Assembly: GCA_963556195.1 (NCBI GenBank)
Contig: OY744522.1
Coordinates: forward strand, 41,527,763 to 41,591,762
Length of the DNA stretch: 64,000 nt
Direction of reading: 5' to 3'
DNA from: Sepiola atlantica
Lineage: Eukaryota; Mollusca; Cephalopoda; Sepiida; Sepiolidae
This document shows positions 52,388 through 64,000 of the stretch, in pieces (positions within the stretch are counted from its first letter, which is position 1; the number at the start of each line of letters is the position of its first letter). The notes beneath the pieces were generated by a model, which saw only the letters and a list, made by a program, of their open reading frames with translations, searched no databases and was not told the DNA's origin. The translations under genes were made by a program, and so were the position numbers.

Positions 52388-53990
52388 TACATCCCAAGAA
52401 TCGCCACTGGAAAAAAAAGATTCTTGAAATATTTACCTAATTTTAAAAACAAACACAGTCACATGCAGGAAAAAATATTACAATGATGGCGTTCAGCAAG
52501 TTTTCCAAATTGGAAACATACACCTGCTTTTAAAATCAGCGTTTCAATCATTTACTTATAGTAAAAAGCAGTAATTTACGTGTCTTTTTTCAAAGCAAAA
52601 CACGACTTATATTAACCCTTTATTGAAGCTATCGAATGTTGCAAGATCTGACCAGTGATATAACTGACGACGTTGCCCGAAGCAGATAAGCAGTGCATTA
52701 CTTACATAATATAATTAACAACAACCAATATATCAAGATGCTCAAGATATCATTTCTACCACATTTGATGTTTGTATGTCTGTTATTCTAAATATATTTT
52801 TAATTGTTATTTTTCTAAGAGCAGGTCTTACGTTGTTTGCTTTTTAATATAAAGCTTTTATTCTGAGGCCTGATCTCCAGTTTTTATATATATAAATTAG
52901 AATATAATATTGATATTGGGTGACACGATGAGGCATTTTACTGGTGCACTAGTAACCGGTTACTTTAATTAGGAACTCGTTAATTAAAAGAATGAGGAGT
53001 TAACACAATTGTGTGCGACAAGTGTCGCCAATTATTATGTACGCTTGAAACGAACGATTTAATTGTTACACTAAAACCTAAGTGACTAAAACCGAATTGT
53101 TTTCTTTTCAATTACGATTTTAAAAAAGTATATTTCTCGTGATAGCGGGATAAAAGGATCCGGTTTTATTTAACTGAATTATTAAGGCTTTAAAAATCAT
53201 TTAAACTTACAATTTAACACGACACATTCATTATTTAAAACTGTTTTTGACTAACTTGCGTGTGCAGCTTAAAAGGTTCCGGAAGTGAACCTGCTATACT
53301 TGATGTGAAGTCTAGATTATTTACTGATGATTTCCGAACGATCTATTGAAAATTTAAAAGAGTGAAACTATCCAGTCGATAACTAAATTGTGTTTACCAT
53401 CTTGAAAGGTTACGAAATCCACCAGTCTATCTGATAATAAACTTCCCTGTCAACAATTACTAAGGCGTGCTATTTCAGGAATGAGACGAACCCCACGAAT
53501 TGTGGCTTGACTGATAACGTGTACACGGATGAAAACGAAGCCTTTCACAAATTGTAGAATGTGAAACGGTCTGATAAGTTAGCCAATTATAATACTCGCA
53601 CCAAGTGAAAGTTCTCAATAAAGAAATATACTCTTGAAGAGCAGTCAGACAAAGAGAGAGTGAGAGAGAGAGAGAGACAGAAGTCGGCGACCGAACGAAA
53701 ATATGAATAAAACAGACTAAGTTCTCCCAATAAGACTTAGCATTAGTCAAATTACTCAACATGTCTTTTTTATCTAATCAATATTTGTTACTGCTAAAAG
53801 CGATTTTGTCTTGTTTAGGTCACCTCAAGAAAACCGTTCATTTAGCCAATCTTCTACTAAGTTACGTCAGCACATCATTCGGACTACTAAAACTCTTTGA
53901 GTCATGTTTAAAAAAAACAGCGTAAATGAATGTATCGGCCAAAAAATCTAATTTGTATTTCGTAATTGTTGGCAACGTAATATACATATA
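52388..53990. other. Spacer, mostly unrecognised
   Basis: A GAGAGAGTGAGAGAG run is at 53655-53680. No terminal repeat or coding domain was recognised. Confidence 0.4.
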
Positions 53991-54055
53991 CAGGATGACC
54001 CATGCAAATGTTTGTAAAATCTTTAATAATTAGAACAATTGCTTTGCTATTCTAG

Positions 54056-54261
54056 TTTTATGAAGTCGAAAAATTGCAAGGGATATTAAAGAAGGGTAGT
54101 TTAAAAACTGCATTGGACAGTTCAAGGCAAAACAAAGTAAAAATGTTACTTTGCAATCTCACGTCCTCATGTACAAGCGGGTCCAAAAATCCAGACCACA
54201 TGGAACAATTTTTAAGTTTAACCGTAAGACCAAGAGAGCCACCTAATCAGTTTAAAGAGAG
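54056..54261 (+). CDS. Candidate internal exon or transposon-derived ORF
   Basis: The segment is preceded by a pyrimidine-rich acceptor (TTGCTTTGCTATTCTAG) and ends at AGAGAG|GTGAGT, a textbook donor. The frame between them is open for 68 codons (FYEVEKLQGILKKGSLKTAL, then DSSRQNKVKMLLCNLTSSC and HMEQFLSLTVRPREPPNQF). I do not recognise the protein. The following bases encode a mariner C-terminus, and CAGGATGACCCATGC at 53993 looks like a mariner terminal repeat. The whole region may therefore be transposon sequence and the donor fortuitous. Confidence 0.3.
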
Positions 54262-54360
54262 GTGAGTCTCAGAGTTATTGACAGTCTTATACGTCGTATC
54301 CACTTGTGCTTGGAAAGCGGAGGTGCACATTTCGAGAATATATTGTTGAACGGCCAGGAA
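54262..54360 (+). pseudogene. Mariner-type transposase C-terminal tail
   Basis: The frame reads VSLRVIDSLIRRIHLCLESG, then GAHFENILLNGQE. This matches the LLRVIDxxIRRIxLCIxxxGxHFEHLL tail seen at the end of a group of mariner-like transposases. Only the tail remains. Confidence 0.6.
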
Positions 54361-54495
54361 ACAAGGACCGTATGATATTCATGACTGAAATTTGGTGGGC
54401 AAGCCAGGCATAGACAGGAGTTTATGTGTACGTGATCGGGTTTGAATACAGAGAGGATTGTGTATTTTATTAACGATTTTATGAGAGTTACATCA

Positions 54496-54527
54496 AAAAG
54501 GTGATCAACAAAAGTTGATCACCTTTT
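54496..54527. repeat. 14-bp-arm perfect hairpin
   Basis: AAAAGGTGATCAAC, AAAA, then GTTGATCACCTTTT. Confidence 0.93.
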
Positions 54528-54708
54528 CTATGTCGCTCTTTATGTTCTTTATTTTTACAAACTAACATTTTATGTAAATACGTAATGTTTACCATATATA
54601 TTCAAGCCCCCCCAATACATTGTTGATAATATAATATGAATAATTTAAACCATGATGAAAATCAGTAATATTTTTAGTTAATTTTTTTGTAGTTAACAAA
54701 GTTAGAGG

Positions 54709-54881
<173 letters not shown>

Positions 54882-54887
54882 GGAGGT

Positions 54888-55065
54888 TCTTTTAACTTTC
54901 AAAATTGAAAAAAAAAATTTTTTCGTTGAAAGATTTTAGTCTAGTAAGTCAATCAATCTACTGCAATCACTATTTTAGTTAACTTCCAATATAAATATAT
55001 TTTTATATATGTTTTTTTTTATATAAGGGATCGTCAGTTGTTTACCATGAAAACTGTTTCGGGAT
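54888..55065 (+). repeat. Dispersed repeat R1, copy 3
   Basis: Same orientation as 1-150: GTCAATCAATCTAC, then GGGATCGTCAGTTGTTTACC and ATGAAAACTGTTTCGGGA. It begins about 11 bp after a (TA)n array. Confidence 0.7.
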
Positions 55066-55640
55066 TTTAAAAACAAAACAGTATTTCTTTATCATGGCAT
55101 CCCAGCAGTGTTGATCAGACACCACCTCCCTATTTAATAATTATTTTTTTAATTTAAAAAGTTTACAAATATTTTATTTTGTTTTGCCTCTATATTTGTT
55201 TTTCTAAAGTATTAAAATATAGTTTCTCCTTACCTGTGTTGTTCCTTTCAAAGTGAGTATTTACTAATTTACAGTACATCTATTTTATAGAGTTAGATGA
55301 TTCCATTATAATAACCCCCTTTCTTCCTCTTGGTTATTTTCTTTGTCTACAAATGTTTTAAAATTAAAAATATATATTTATAAAAATATTTCATATATAC
55401 ATATATATATATACATTTATTTATTTATTTATTTATTTCATCATGGACTATTTACATATGTTATACATTTTTATATTAGAGTTTTGGATTTCTTTCATCA
55501 ATTTATTTTAATTCATTTCAAATAATTTAAAAGCGTCAGGATAGCGTGTTATTGCCTTATTTAATTGTCTAAATATTTTATTTTTATCTCCACCTTGTTT
55601 AAGCATTCTTATTACTAATGAAGTGACTGGAGGTATACAT
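55066..55640. other. AT-rich spacer, nothing recognised
   Basis: No recognisable feature apart from a TTTATTTATTTATTTATTTC run at 55417-55440. Confidence 0.35.
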
Positions 55641-55651
55641 ATATATATATA

Positions 55652-55735
<84 letters not shown>
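55641..55735. repeat. (TC)n(TA)n compound microsatellite
   Basis: Short TA, then TC run, then TA run. Confidence 0.95.
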
Positions 55736-55737
<2 letters not shown>

Positions 55738-55956
55738 AAAAATGAGGGTCCCACATACGCAGGAAAAATATTTTTTTGAATTGTAATCTAGATATTTGAA
55801 ATAAAACAATATCCATTATTTTTTATTTATATTTATTAAATGAATACAATCAATAAAATAATTTTTCTCATAAAGATTTATATAAAAATAATTTTATTTT
55901 ATTGTATAAAATAATAAAAATTAAAAATAACGTTTCTTGGTTTTCTCAAAACTCTC

Positions 55957-56725
<769 letters not shown>

Positions 56726-56838
56726 ATATATATATATATATGAATGTTGCAATACAACTTAATTAAGCTTGCAATTGGAAAGATTTCGTATACTATAAAA
56801 GGTATACGATTAAAAATATGTATGATTCATAAACACCT

Positions 56839-56960
<122 letters not shown>

Positions 56961-57099
56961 AGATATACTGGTGCAGTAAAAAAGGCTAAGTAAACACGGA
57001 CGGAGATAATCATTACACTCTTCACTTGCTTGGTTGCAAACAGCATCTACGAACACCTCTCTTCTTGAGCATACCTGAAAACAGAACAAGCAGCATGCA

Positions 57100-58990
57100 G
57101 GAGGACGTGTTTAGGCACCAAGGACCATTCTTGAGGACTGTATGAAGAGACAGAGAAATCTAAGCATGACGTGGATCGATTACCAAAAGGAATACGATAG
57201 TGTGCTCCACGTACTCCTACTCTGCCTTGATTAATATAATACCCATCCTGTAATCAGGAAAACCATGACAGTACAAATAAATATGTTGATAACAACAATG
57301 GAATAAAGACACACTAATGGAACAATAAAAATCCCTGACGTCAAGATCCGAAGAGGATTCTTCCAAGGAGATAGCTTATCTGTCTACTCTTTTGCCTGGC
57401 AATTGATCCGCTAAGCAAACGAAAGCCAGAAGACCTACAACCTGAGCCAAGGCCGCAAACAAGATCTAAACAAAAGAGTCAACCACCTGCTCTTCATGGA
57501 TGACCTCAAGCTGTATGCTAGTTCAGATGCTGACTTAAGCTTACTCTTGCAGGTTGTAATACTTTCTCCAAATATATTTTAATGAAATTCGGCCTGGACA
57601 AATGTGCCAAATGCTCCCTCAGAGATGGGAAGAAGATCCCCACGGAAAACATACAGCTTGATGAAGATACTAACATCAAAGACCTTGAAGAACAGGAACA
57701 ATACAAATACCTTGGCATAAAAGAAAACGATGCAATTCAACATGCCAAGATGAAAGAAAACATTGGCAGAGAATATATACGCCGTGTTAGAAAAAAATTG
57801 CAAAACACAGCTAACAAACAACAACAAAGTAAGTGAAAGTAACCAATTAACTATGGTAGTGATAACACACAGCTTTGGAATTATTGATTGGCCACAGATA
57901 GACATTAAAAGACTAGACACATACACGAGTAAAATGTTGACAATGTACAGAGTAGTGTACATGAACCAGTGTCTAACAAGGCTGTATCTGCAAAGATGAG
58001 CAGAGGGAATTGGTCTCTCAGAAATTGACCATCAACATCGAGCCACTATTGTGAGCACCGACTAATATCTGATGGGTTCCCAGAAGCCAAACCTTATGAT
58101 GGTATGCCATCATCAAGACACCGAGCAAGCAAAACAACCTCTATCACAAAACTGGTCAGATATTTTGGACAGAACTCTCTTACAAATGAGACAGAAACAG
58201 ACAATAAGTCTGCCACGGAAATAGCCAGGAAGAGCCGCCAGAAATACACAAAGAGTTCCATTCCAGAAAACTGGAATAAGAATGGGCCAACCAACAACGT
58301 GCAAAGTATTTCCTAGCTTAACTATCCCAAGAATATATAGATAAGGAACGCTCTGTAGACTGACTGAAAATAGCGAATGATAATGGCTGCTTAAGATCAA
58401 AGCTTGGTGACCAATGCCTTTAAAAGGATGAGTGGTCTCAGCAACAATAACAAGTCTAGGTTCTGCCACTAAGAAAAAGAGAATGTGATCCACCGGAATC
58501 CAGTTGTAAGGTTCTCCTGGGGGATGGCTATTATACAATGCGACACAACGGAATGTGCAATTATCTTCACTTGACTATATGTAAAAAGTTGAATATCCAG
58601 TATAGCAGCAACTCCTGGGAGCATATACCATAAGAAAAGTTGAAAATAATTTATACACCATCTATTATGACTATGCTATCCCTACAGCTACATATCTAGA
58701 AAACGAATCTGTTAAACCTGACATCGTGATATGGGACAAAAGGGAGAAAGTAGCAACCCTAGTTGAAGAAACTGGAATCATCCCAGTAATTATAGGAGCT
58801 ACAGGACTAATGAAAAAGAATCTCAAAAGCTATCTGGTGAGTATAGCCGGCGAATCGAGTGCAAGAAAAATACAAACAATTGCACGTAAAGGGACGGATA
58901 TAATCTTAAAAAGATCTCTAGGCTGGAGTGTCCGAAATAACCGGTGAATGTCTGTCATCCGGTAGGATGACCCATCTCCAGCAAAAACAG
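57100..58990 (+). pseudogene. RLE-LINE A, copy 2, RT plus endonuclease
   Basis: This is the fullest copy of the family. RT motif A is WIDYQKEYDSVLH (about 57172-57210), motif B GFFQGDSLS (about 57355-57381) and motif C LLFMDDLKLYA (57487-57519). The thumb follows (KFGLDKCAKCSLRDGKK, then YKYLGIKENDAIQH; 57582-57836), with ITHSFGIIDWPQIDIKRLDT and IGLSEIDHQHRATIV next. The endonuclease shows VKPDIVIWDKREKVATLVEE (58708-58770), GIIPVIIGATG and SLGWSVRNNR. Catalytic residues of the RT and the PD of the endonuclease are visible, but several stops and frameshifts split the ORF. A shorter copy is at 16047-17600. R2/R4-like clades use this domain order. Confidence 0.85.
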
Positions 58991-59599
58991 AAAACTAAGA
59001 AAATTAAAAAAGAGAAAATTATATTAAATAAATATATTGACTCTTACCCTGTAATTGAGCACTCTGGTCAATTTTTCTACCAACATGATTTTTAAAAATA
59101 TTGTTTCTTTTTAAATGAAAATCCCTAAGGCATAGTATGAATCGTAATGTAGTTAAAATGAAACGGGTGAATAAGTCGATTTAATTATATCAGAAATGAA
59201 AAAGTAGAATAATGAATAAAGTAAATATCCTTAAACAAAGTATTAAATAAAATTAAGTGAAATATTTGGTACTAGAAGTTGGACACTATTTGTCATGTTT
59301 TGTATTTGTAACAACGCAATAATTTAACTGGCTGATGAACAGAGATGGTTATCCAATAACGTAACTGTACTTATTGGGAATGTAGTCTTTTTAAAGGAAA
59401 TATCGGGTCGGATATAGCATGTAATCGATGGAGTCGATTGTAATTTGAATTGTTTTTTTTAAGAACAGAGACTTATAATTCCCATAAATTACTGGCTAGT
59501 CAAAATAAAATATTGATTTTGTAGGAAATAACTTATCGACGACAAAAATTAAGAATCTGACTTCCATCACTTGATTATATAGATGTATCTCGCTTTAAT
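58991..59599. other. LINE 3' end and spacer
   Basis: A short A-rich stretch follows the LINE end. The rest shows nothing recognisable. Confidence 0.35.
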
Positions 59600-59920
59600 A
59601 ACATTTTCGTTGATGTGTCACGTGAAATAATACTTTGATTGGTCTGTCGGGTTTAAGTTCGCCGTTCTGCAACGCTTCACTCTTAAATAGCAATTTTGCT
59701 GGTCTGTAAAGTTTACGTTTGACATATCATTTTTGTCTTCTGTGACGTTTTAATCTTAAATGTTCTCGTTCGACTAGTAAGCTTCGTTTTAGAGAGATAT
59801 TTCTGTTGGTTTGCCACAATTAAAATTGAAATAGCATTTTCGTTAGTCTGTGCTGCTTAAGTGTGAAATAGAATTTTCGCTGGTCGGTCGAGCTTAAATT
59901 TAAATTGGAAGTTTCATCGC
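59600..59920. repeat. Degenerate tandem repeat, period about 60 bp
   Basis: TTTTCGTTGxTxTGTCAxG, TTTAAGTTxG and AAATAGCAxTTTxGCTGGTC recur about five times with heavy divergence. Confidence 0.6.
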
Positions 59921-60729
59921 TAAACGCGCTGATTGGCTGCCCATTCTTGTTTGTATATGCTACTTAGGGATGATATGACACCAGGTCAGTTTAAGGTGAG
60001 GGACTTTCAATGTTCATGGTTATATAAAACATATCCATCTATCTCTTCAACATTCTTCCAATGAGTTTGGGGAGCCTCAGAAGCGATTGGACACAAATAT
60101 TGACACATAAACTACACTTTGATTTGAGAGGGCACTTGTAAAAAACCCGTAGCTCGCTAGAAATGACACTAATAGTTCGCAAAGAAAATCCGAATTAAAA
60201 TGAGAACACACATACATAAATAAATAGGTTTCGTTTCCAGTTAAATAGGTTGACACAACTTTTTTGTTGATCTTTATGCTTAGCACAGATATGACATGTG
60301 CAATTATCAATACCTAAGGCAGCAACGGGACACGAATAAACCCTCGTTCTCACGTAACCGGATACCCAACTCCTTAAAATAGAAACTGTCAAAATCTTTT
60401 CAGAAAGAAATCCGTTCTTGGAAATTTCTTGGTTGCTATTTATTTTGGCTTACGCCCTTTGGAAATTCTGGTATTAATTATAAGCGAGAGGTTAAGTATC
60501 GCTTGGAAGTGAAACCTACCTATCTTCCATTACAGTTTGTATCGATACTAAATATACAAATATACACTTGCCAAAGTACATTTCTTCAGAAAATGAGTGT
60601 TACATTACAATTGACATAGTTACGTTACGTGTTGTTGAAGCAACTTGTTTTTTTATAGTAAATACACACAAACAGACACAAGGCTAGTAAATCGGGAGGG
60701 GAAGGCAGTTGTTTTTATCTTTCACCTGG
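59921..60729. other. Spacer, nothing recognised
   Basis: No recognisable feature. Confidence 0.35.
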
Positions 60730-61995
60730 TAAATTCTTATCTAAATCAATTTAGCTACACACACATCTGATGAGAATAGAGTTAGTTACTTGTTTTATCT
60801 GCTTTGCTGTAAAATACGTTAAACACTGTATTTTGTGGTCACAATAAACTTCAAACGTTGCTTACTCTGAAAGGAACTAAGTTAGTCATTGGTTGTATTT
60901 TCTTCCATTCAAGACACGTTACACTATGTGCATTGTAGTCGTGATAACTCATAATGCTGTCCTCTCTGTGGAGAATAGAATAAATAATTTGTTGTATCTT
61001 TTTCCTTGTACTATAGTAAAGGTCTAGTCGCGATGAATTTAGCATGCTGCTCCGTCTAAAGGCGAATCGAGGTACTTATCTCGTGTATCAGTTTCTGTTC
61101 TTTTCAGTGGTCGCGATAAGATATAAATACTGCTTACTCAGAGGTGAATATTTTTGTATCTCCTCAGTTAACAACACGTTAAGGTATGTATCATGTGATT
61201 ACAATAAGATAGAGACACTGCTTACTTAAAGGATACTATTTCTGTATCTTCTTTATTTCACAACACATTAAAGTATGTATCCTGTGATTTCAATAATATA
61301 TAAACACTGCTTACTTAGAAGAGAATATGTCTGTATCCTTTTCCTTTCACAACACGTTAACGTTAATATCCTGTGATCGCAATAATATGTAAATACTGCT
61401 TACTTAGAGGAGAATATATTTGTATCCTTTTTATTTTACAACATGTTAAGGTCTGTATCCTATGATCGCATTAAGATATAAATATTGCTTGCTTAGAGTA
61501 GAATATTTCTATATCCTCTTCATTTCACAATACGTTAAGGTCTGTATCCTGTGATCGCAATAAAATATACACGCTGCTTACTTAGCGGAGAATATTTCTG
61601 CATCCTCTTTCTTTCACAACACGTTAAGATCTGTATTCTGAGACTGCGATAAGATATAAACACTGCTTACTTAGAGTAGAATAATTCTGTATTTTCTTCA
61701 TTTTACATGTTAAGGTCTGTATCCTGTGATCACACTAAAATATAAATTCTGCTTATGTAGAGTAGAATATTTCTGTATCCTCTTTATTTCACAACACGTT
61801 AAGGTCTGTATCCTGTGATCGCAATAATAAACACCACTCATTTTGAAGTGAATAGAAAAAAACATTTTTATGCGCTCTTTATTTTACAATACACTAAAGT
61901 TAGTTTCGTTTGGTCACAATAAGCTTCTCCGCTTTAAGGGAATAGAGAGATCCATCTGTTGTATCCTCTTTTTCACAACACGTTAAGGTCTGTAA
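60730..61995. repeat. Degenerate minisatellite, period about 88-89 bp, about 13 copies
   Basis: The units carry ACAACACGTTAAGGTCTGTA, TCCTGTGATCGCAATAAGAT and ACTGCTTACTTAGAGGAGAA. The last block starts at about 61217, 61306, 61396, 61486, 61573, 61662 and 61750. Left-hand copies before 61100 are strongly diverged, so the array has an age gradient. Confidence 0.88.
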
Positions 61996-62149
61996 AACAT
62001 CTCGACTATCCAATAACGTCTCCCAGATATAGACAAAGCTTTTCATTTAACGAAACTATTGTTTGTTGAGTTGGGTTTTTTTACATCATATTAACCTTTT
62101 TCGATTTATTATTTAATGCTTATCTTTTACCTTCTAGTAACCTCTCGCA

Positions 62150-63014
62150 CCTGGCAGTAGCCTAAATCTCTACAAAGCCACACTACATGGAGTATTGTTG
62201 TCACATCTAGGCTGATGCACCATCCACCAGTCTCTTCTTGTTAGAAAAAGTCTAAAAAACAGTCGCTTATTAATAGGTGCTTCACTATTCACCAAATACT
62301 AGCCTCTGTCTCATCGCTAAAACCTTGCATCGTTGTGCTTGTTTTATAAGTACTTAAATAGATTGTGCTCCGATGGTGCCTCCCCCTTGATGTGAATACA
62401 CTCGACTAATTCGACAATCAGCTACATCCCATCCATTCACTGTGGAGGTCCACATCATTGGCTACTCTGGTGCTCCCTCGACGTAAGTTCACTAGACCAA
62501 CTCGACAATCGACTAAATCCCATCCATTCACTGTGAAGGTACCCAGATGCCGGAGGGCTTTCTACTCAAATAGCTTCTTTCCTCGTGCTTCTGGCCCCTG
62601 GAATTCCCTCCCTTCCCCCTGTTTCCCCGACATTACTGACATGCAGAAATGTAAAATTAATGTAAGCAGACATCTCGCTGCGCAGATCCCAATTTAGGTT
62701 GACCCCCCCAACCTTCTCCCCTTTTCTTTCTTCTCAGTAGCCCCTTACGTCTACAGTGGCGGCCTGCCTTGTTTGGGTGAACTACGTTAAAAAAATAGCT
62801 TCTTTGCTCGTGCTGCTAACCTTTGAGACTTCTTCCATGCTTCCTGTTTCCCCGACTGTACCGATATGCAGACATTTAAAACTAATGTGATCAGGCACCT
62901 CGTTACACAGCTTCCAATTCAGGATGATTCCCACAACTTTCACCCTAATTCTCAGTAGCCCCTTACGCCTACAGTGGCAGCTTGCCTTGTTTAGAATGAA
63001 CTATGTTAAAAAGT
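62150..63014 (+). mobile_element. Stacked LINE J 3' ends (three partial copies)
   Basis: The first copy (about 62150-62452) starts near the YCCHI region and stops after CATTCACTGTGGAGGTC. A second (62453-62796) restarts at WxxLVLPRRKFTRPTRQS and runs through the complete 3' tail (GTGAACTACGTTAAAAAAA). A third (62797-63014) restarts at AATAGCTTCTTTGCTCGTGC and again ends GAATGAACTATGTTAAAAAG. All are pseudogenic. Confidence 0.8.
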
Positions 63015-63543
63015 TGCTTCTGTCGTGTCATGTAGACACGGCTGCCTAGACATTGAGGTGCAGAAATAACTTCACCGATTGTGCTGGCTTTTCAAACCCA
63101 CTTGACCCTGTGTCAAACCCCCTGGAGCGGAGGTAACTAAACATACAATCATGCACGTTTCGTACAAGTTTAATATTTTATATATAAATATATATATAAA
63201 AACTGTAATAGAAAAGTAAATATAACGCCAAAACTACCCCAATCACGAAAAATTGCAACATTTTGTATTTTATGGTTTTATGTCAGGTTGGGTCTACTCT
63301 ACATCATACTAAAAGTTAGACAAGATTTGAGTCTGGAAAAGTTTTAAATTTCGAAGTTGAACATTTTCGACTTACAAGTCATTTTTCATAACGTTTTAAA
63401 ACACTAACTCGGTAATTTTTCATGATAAACCAATAAGTCTTTCATTTTTACCCATTTTTTTCAGGGTCAATCCTTCACATGAAATAGTTGCCAGAGATGT
63501 TGAATCACCCCTTATACCATATCTAAGTTTACCCTTATCCCTT
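63015..63543. other. Spacer, nothing recognised
   Basis: No recognisable gene or fold. AT-rich. Confidence 0.35.
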
Positions 63544-63667
63544 CAGAGTGGGCCAAAAAGTTCCACAATTTCAGTATGGATCCAAGGTTATATTATGTGC
63601 ATCTGCTATTAAAACGTGGTCCTCTTGGATATAAGAAGAGGGTGTTCTGCTTTTTTGGGCCACCCTG
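63544..63667. mobile_element. Small MITE, about 124 bp
   Basis: CAGAGTGGGCCAAAAAGT at the left is inverted relative to CTTTTTTGGGCCACCCTG at the right. The right side is followed by TA, as expected for Tc1/mariner-type elements; the left flank is TT. No coding is possible at this size. Confidence 0.55.
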
Positions 63668-63750
63668 TAGTGTTGCACTCAACCCGATTCACATACAGGC
63701 ATATACTAATATACTGTATACATATATTTTCAGGGTAAAACATGAATTAA

Positions 63751-64000
63751 GCTAATGCAGAAACCTGTCCTTTATGTGAACGAGTTTTGGGCAGTGAAGA
63801 GACCGTGTTGGTTCGAGAAAAAGGAACTGAAGGCATCAACTGTGCAAATATCGAAAGAGGTGTGAAAGTCCGGATTGAAGCAGGAACTCGTGTTCACAAA
63901 ACGTGTCGGGTAAACCACATCAACAAAAAGGACATTGCTATTGCCTCCGGCAAGGGTGATTCTGCTCGACCAGTGAAAAGGAGCGCTCTGGTACCATATT
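63751..64000 (+). CDS. Partial ORF with CxxC...HxxxC motif, runs off the window
   Basis: The frame is open for 83 codons from a stop at 63748-63750 to the window end. It encodes ETCPLCERVLGSEETVLVRE, then KGTEGINCANIERGVKVRIE, AGTRVHKTCRVNHINKKDIA and basic sequence. CPLC and HKTC could bind one zinc. Codons are less AT-biased than the surroundings. Two acceptor-like sites (TTTTCAG ending 63733, and AATGCAG ending 63760) make it a plausible exon start. Similar N-terminal CxxC...VHxxCR modules occur in many uncharacterised, probably transposon-related invertebrate proteins. Function unknown. Confidence 0.5.

Overview
The window looks like accessory, transposon-dominated DNA from a large animal genome. 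The most likely source is a coleoid cephalopod such as an octopus, or a related mollusc. This is inferred from three things: the AT-rich composition with dozens of (TA)n, (CT)n, (ATT)n and (ACT)n arrays, tRNA-derived SINE heads, and dense decayed non-LTR, Penelope-like, Helitron, mariner and Harbinger elements. Nothing resembles a bacterial operon, phage or CRISPR locus. No complete host protein gene was found. The best coding signals are an open, zinc-binding-like reading frame running off the right edge (63751-64000) and a possible exon at 54056-54261.

Layout. 1-2300: a dispersed repeat, a 69-bp minisatellite and a 62-bp hairpin. 2317-6070: a Penelope-like element (PLE) with GIY-YIG endonuclease and the end of its RT, bounded by inverted terminal repeats that each carry a hammerhead-ribozyme fold. 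6184-6531: a foldback with an apparently intact hammerhead ribozyme on the minus strand. 7.2-16 kb: microsatellites, a 70-bp minisatellite, a polypurine block, hairpins and SINE pieces. 16-19 kb: a composite of a restriction-like-endonuclease LINE (RLE-LINE A), a fragment of another LINE and a second PLE. 20-29 kb: a second RLE-LINE family (B) and a Jockey/I-like LINE (here 'LINE J') in several dead fragments, plus a U2 snRNA fragment. 29.7-36.5 kb: minisatellites, SINEs and more hammerhead-like repeats.

37-42 kb: a mariner remnant next to a hexanucleotide repeat, and a non-autonomous Helitron whose empty site can be read from the array it interrupts. 43-45.4 kb: an endonuclease-RT LINE on the minus strand ('LINE D'). 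46-52 kb: LINE J 3' ends and a PIF/Harbinger element with a broken MADF domain and TAA target duplication. 54-57 kb: long compound microsatellites. 57-59 kb: the fullest RLE-LINE A copy. 59.6-62 kb: degenerate minisatellites. 62-63 kb: stacked LINE J 3' ends.

The main biological theme is self-cleaving RNA. At least two independent sequences have the complete three-stem hammerhead layout (CTGATGA core, GAAA, NUH-type cleavage site, pairing stem I). About eight other loci retain a decayed version, and several of these occur as head-to-head inverted pairs. All translations, pairings and alignments here were done by eye; no database search was run, so clade names are family-level judgements.
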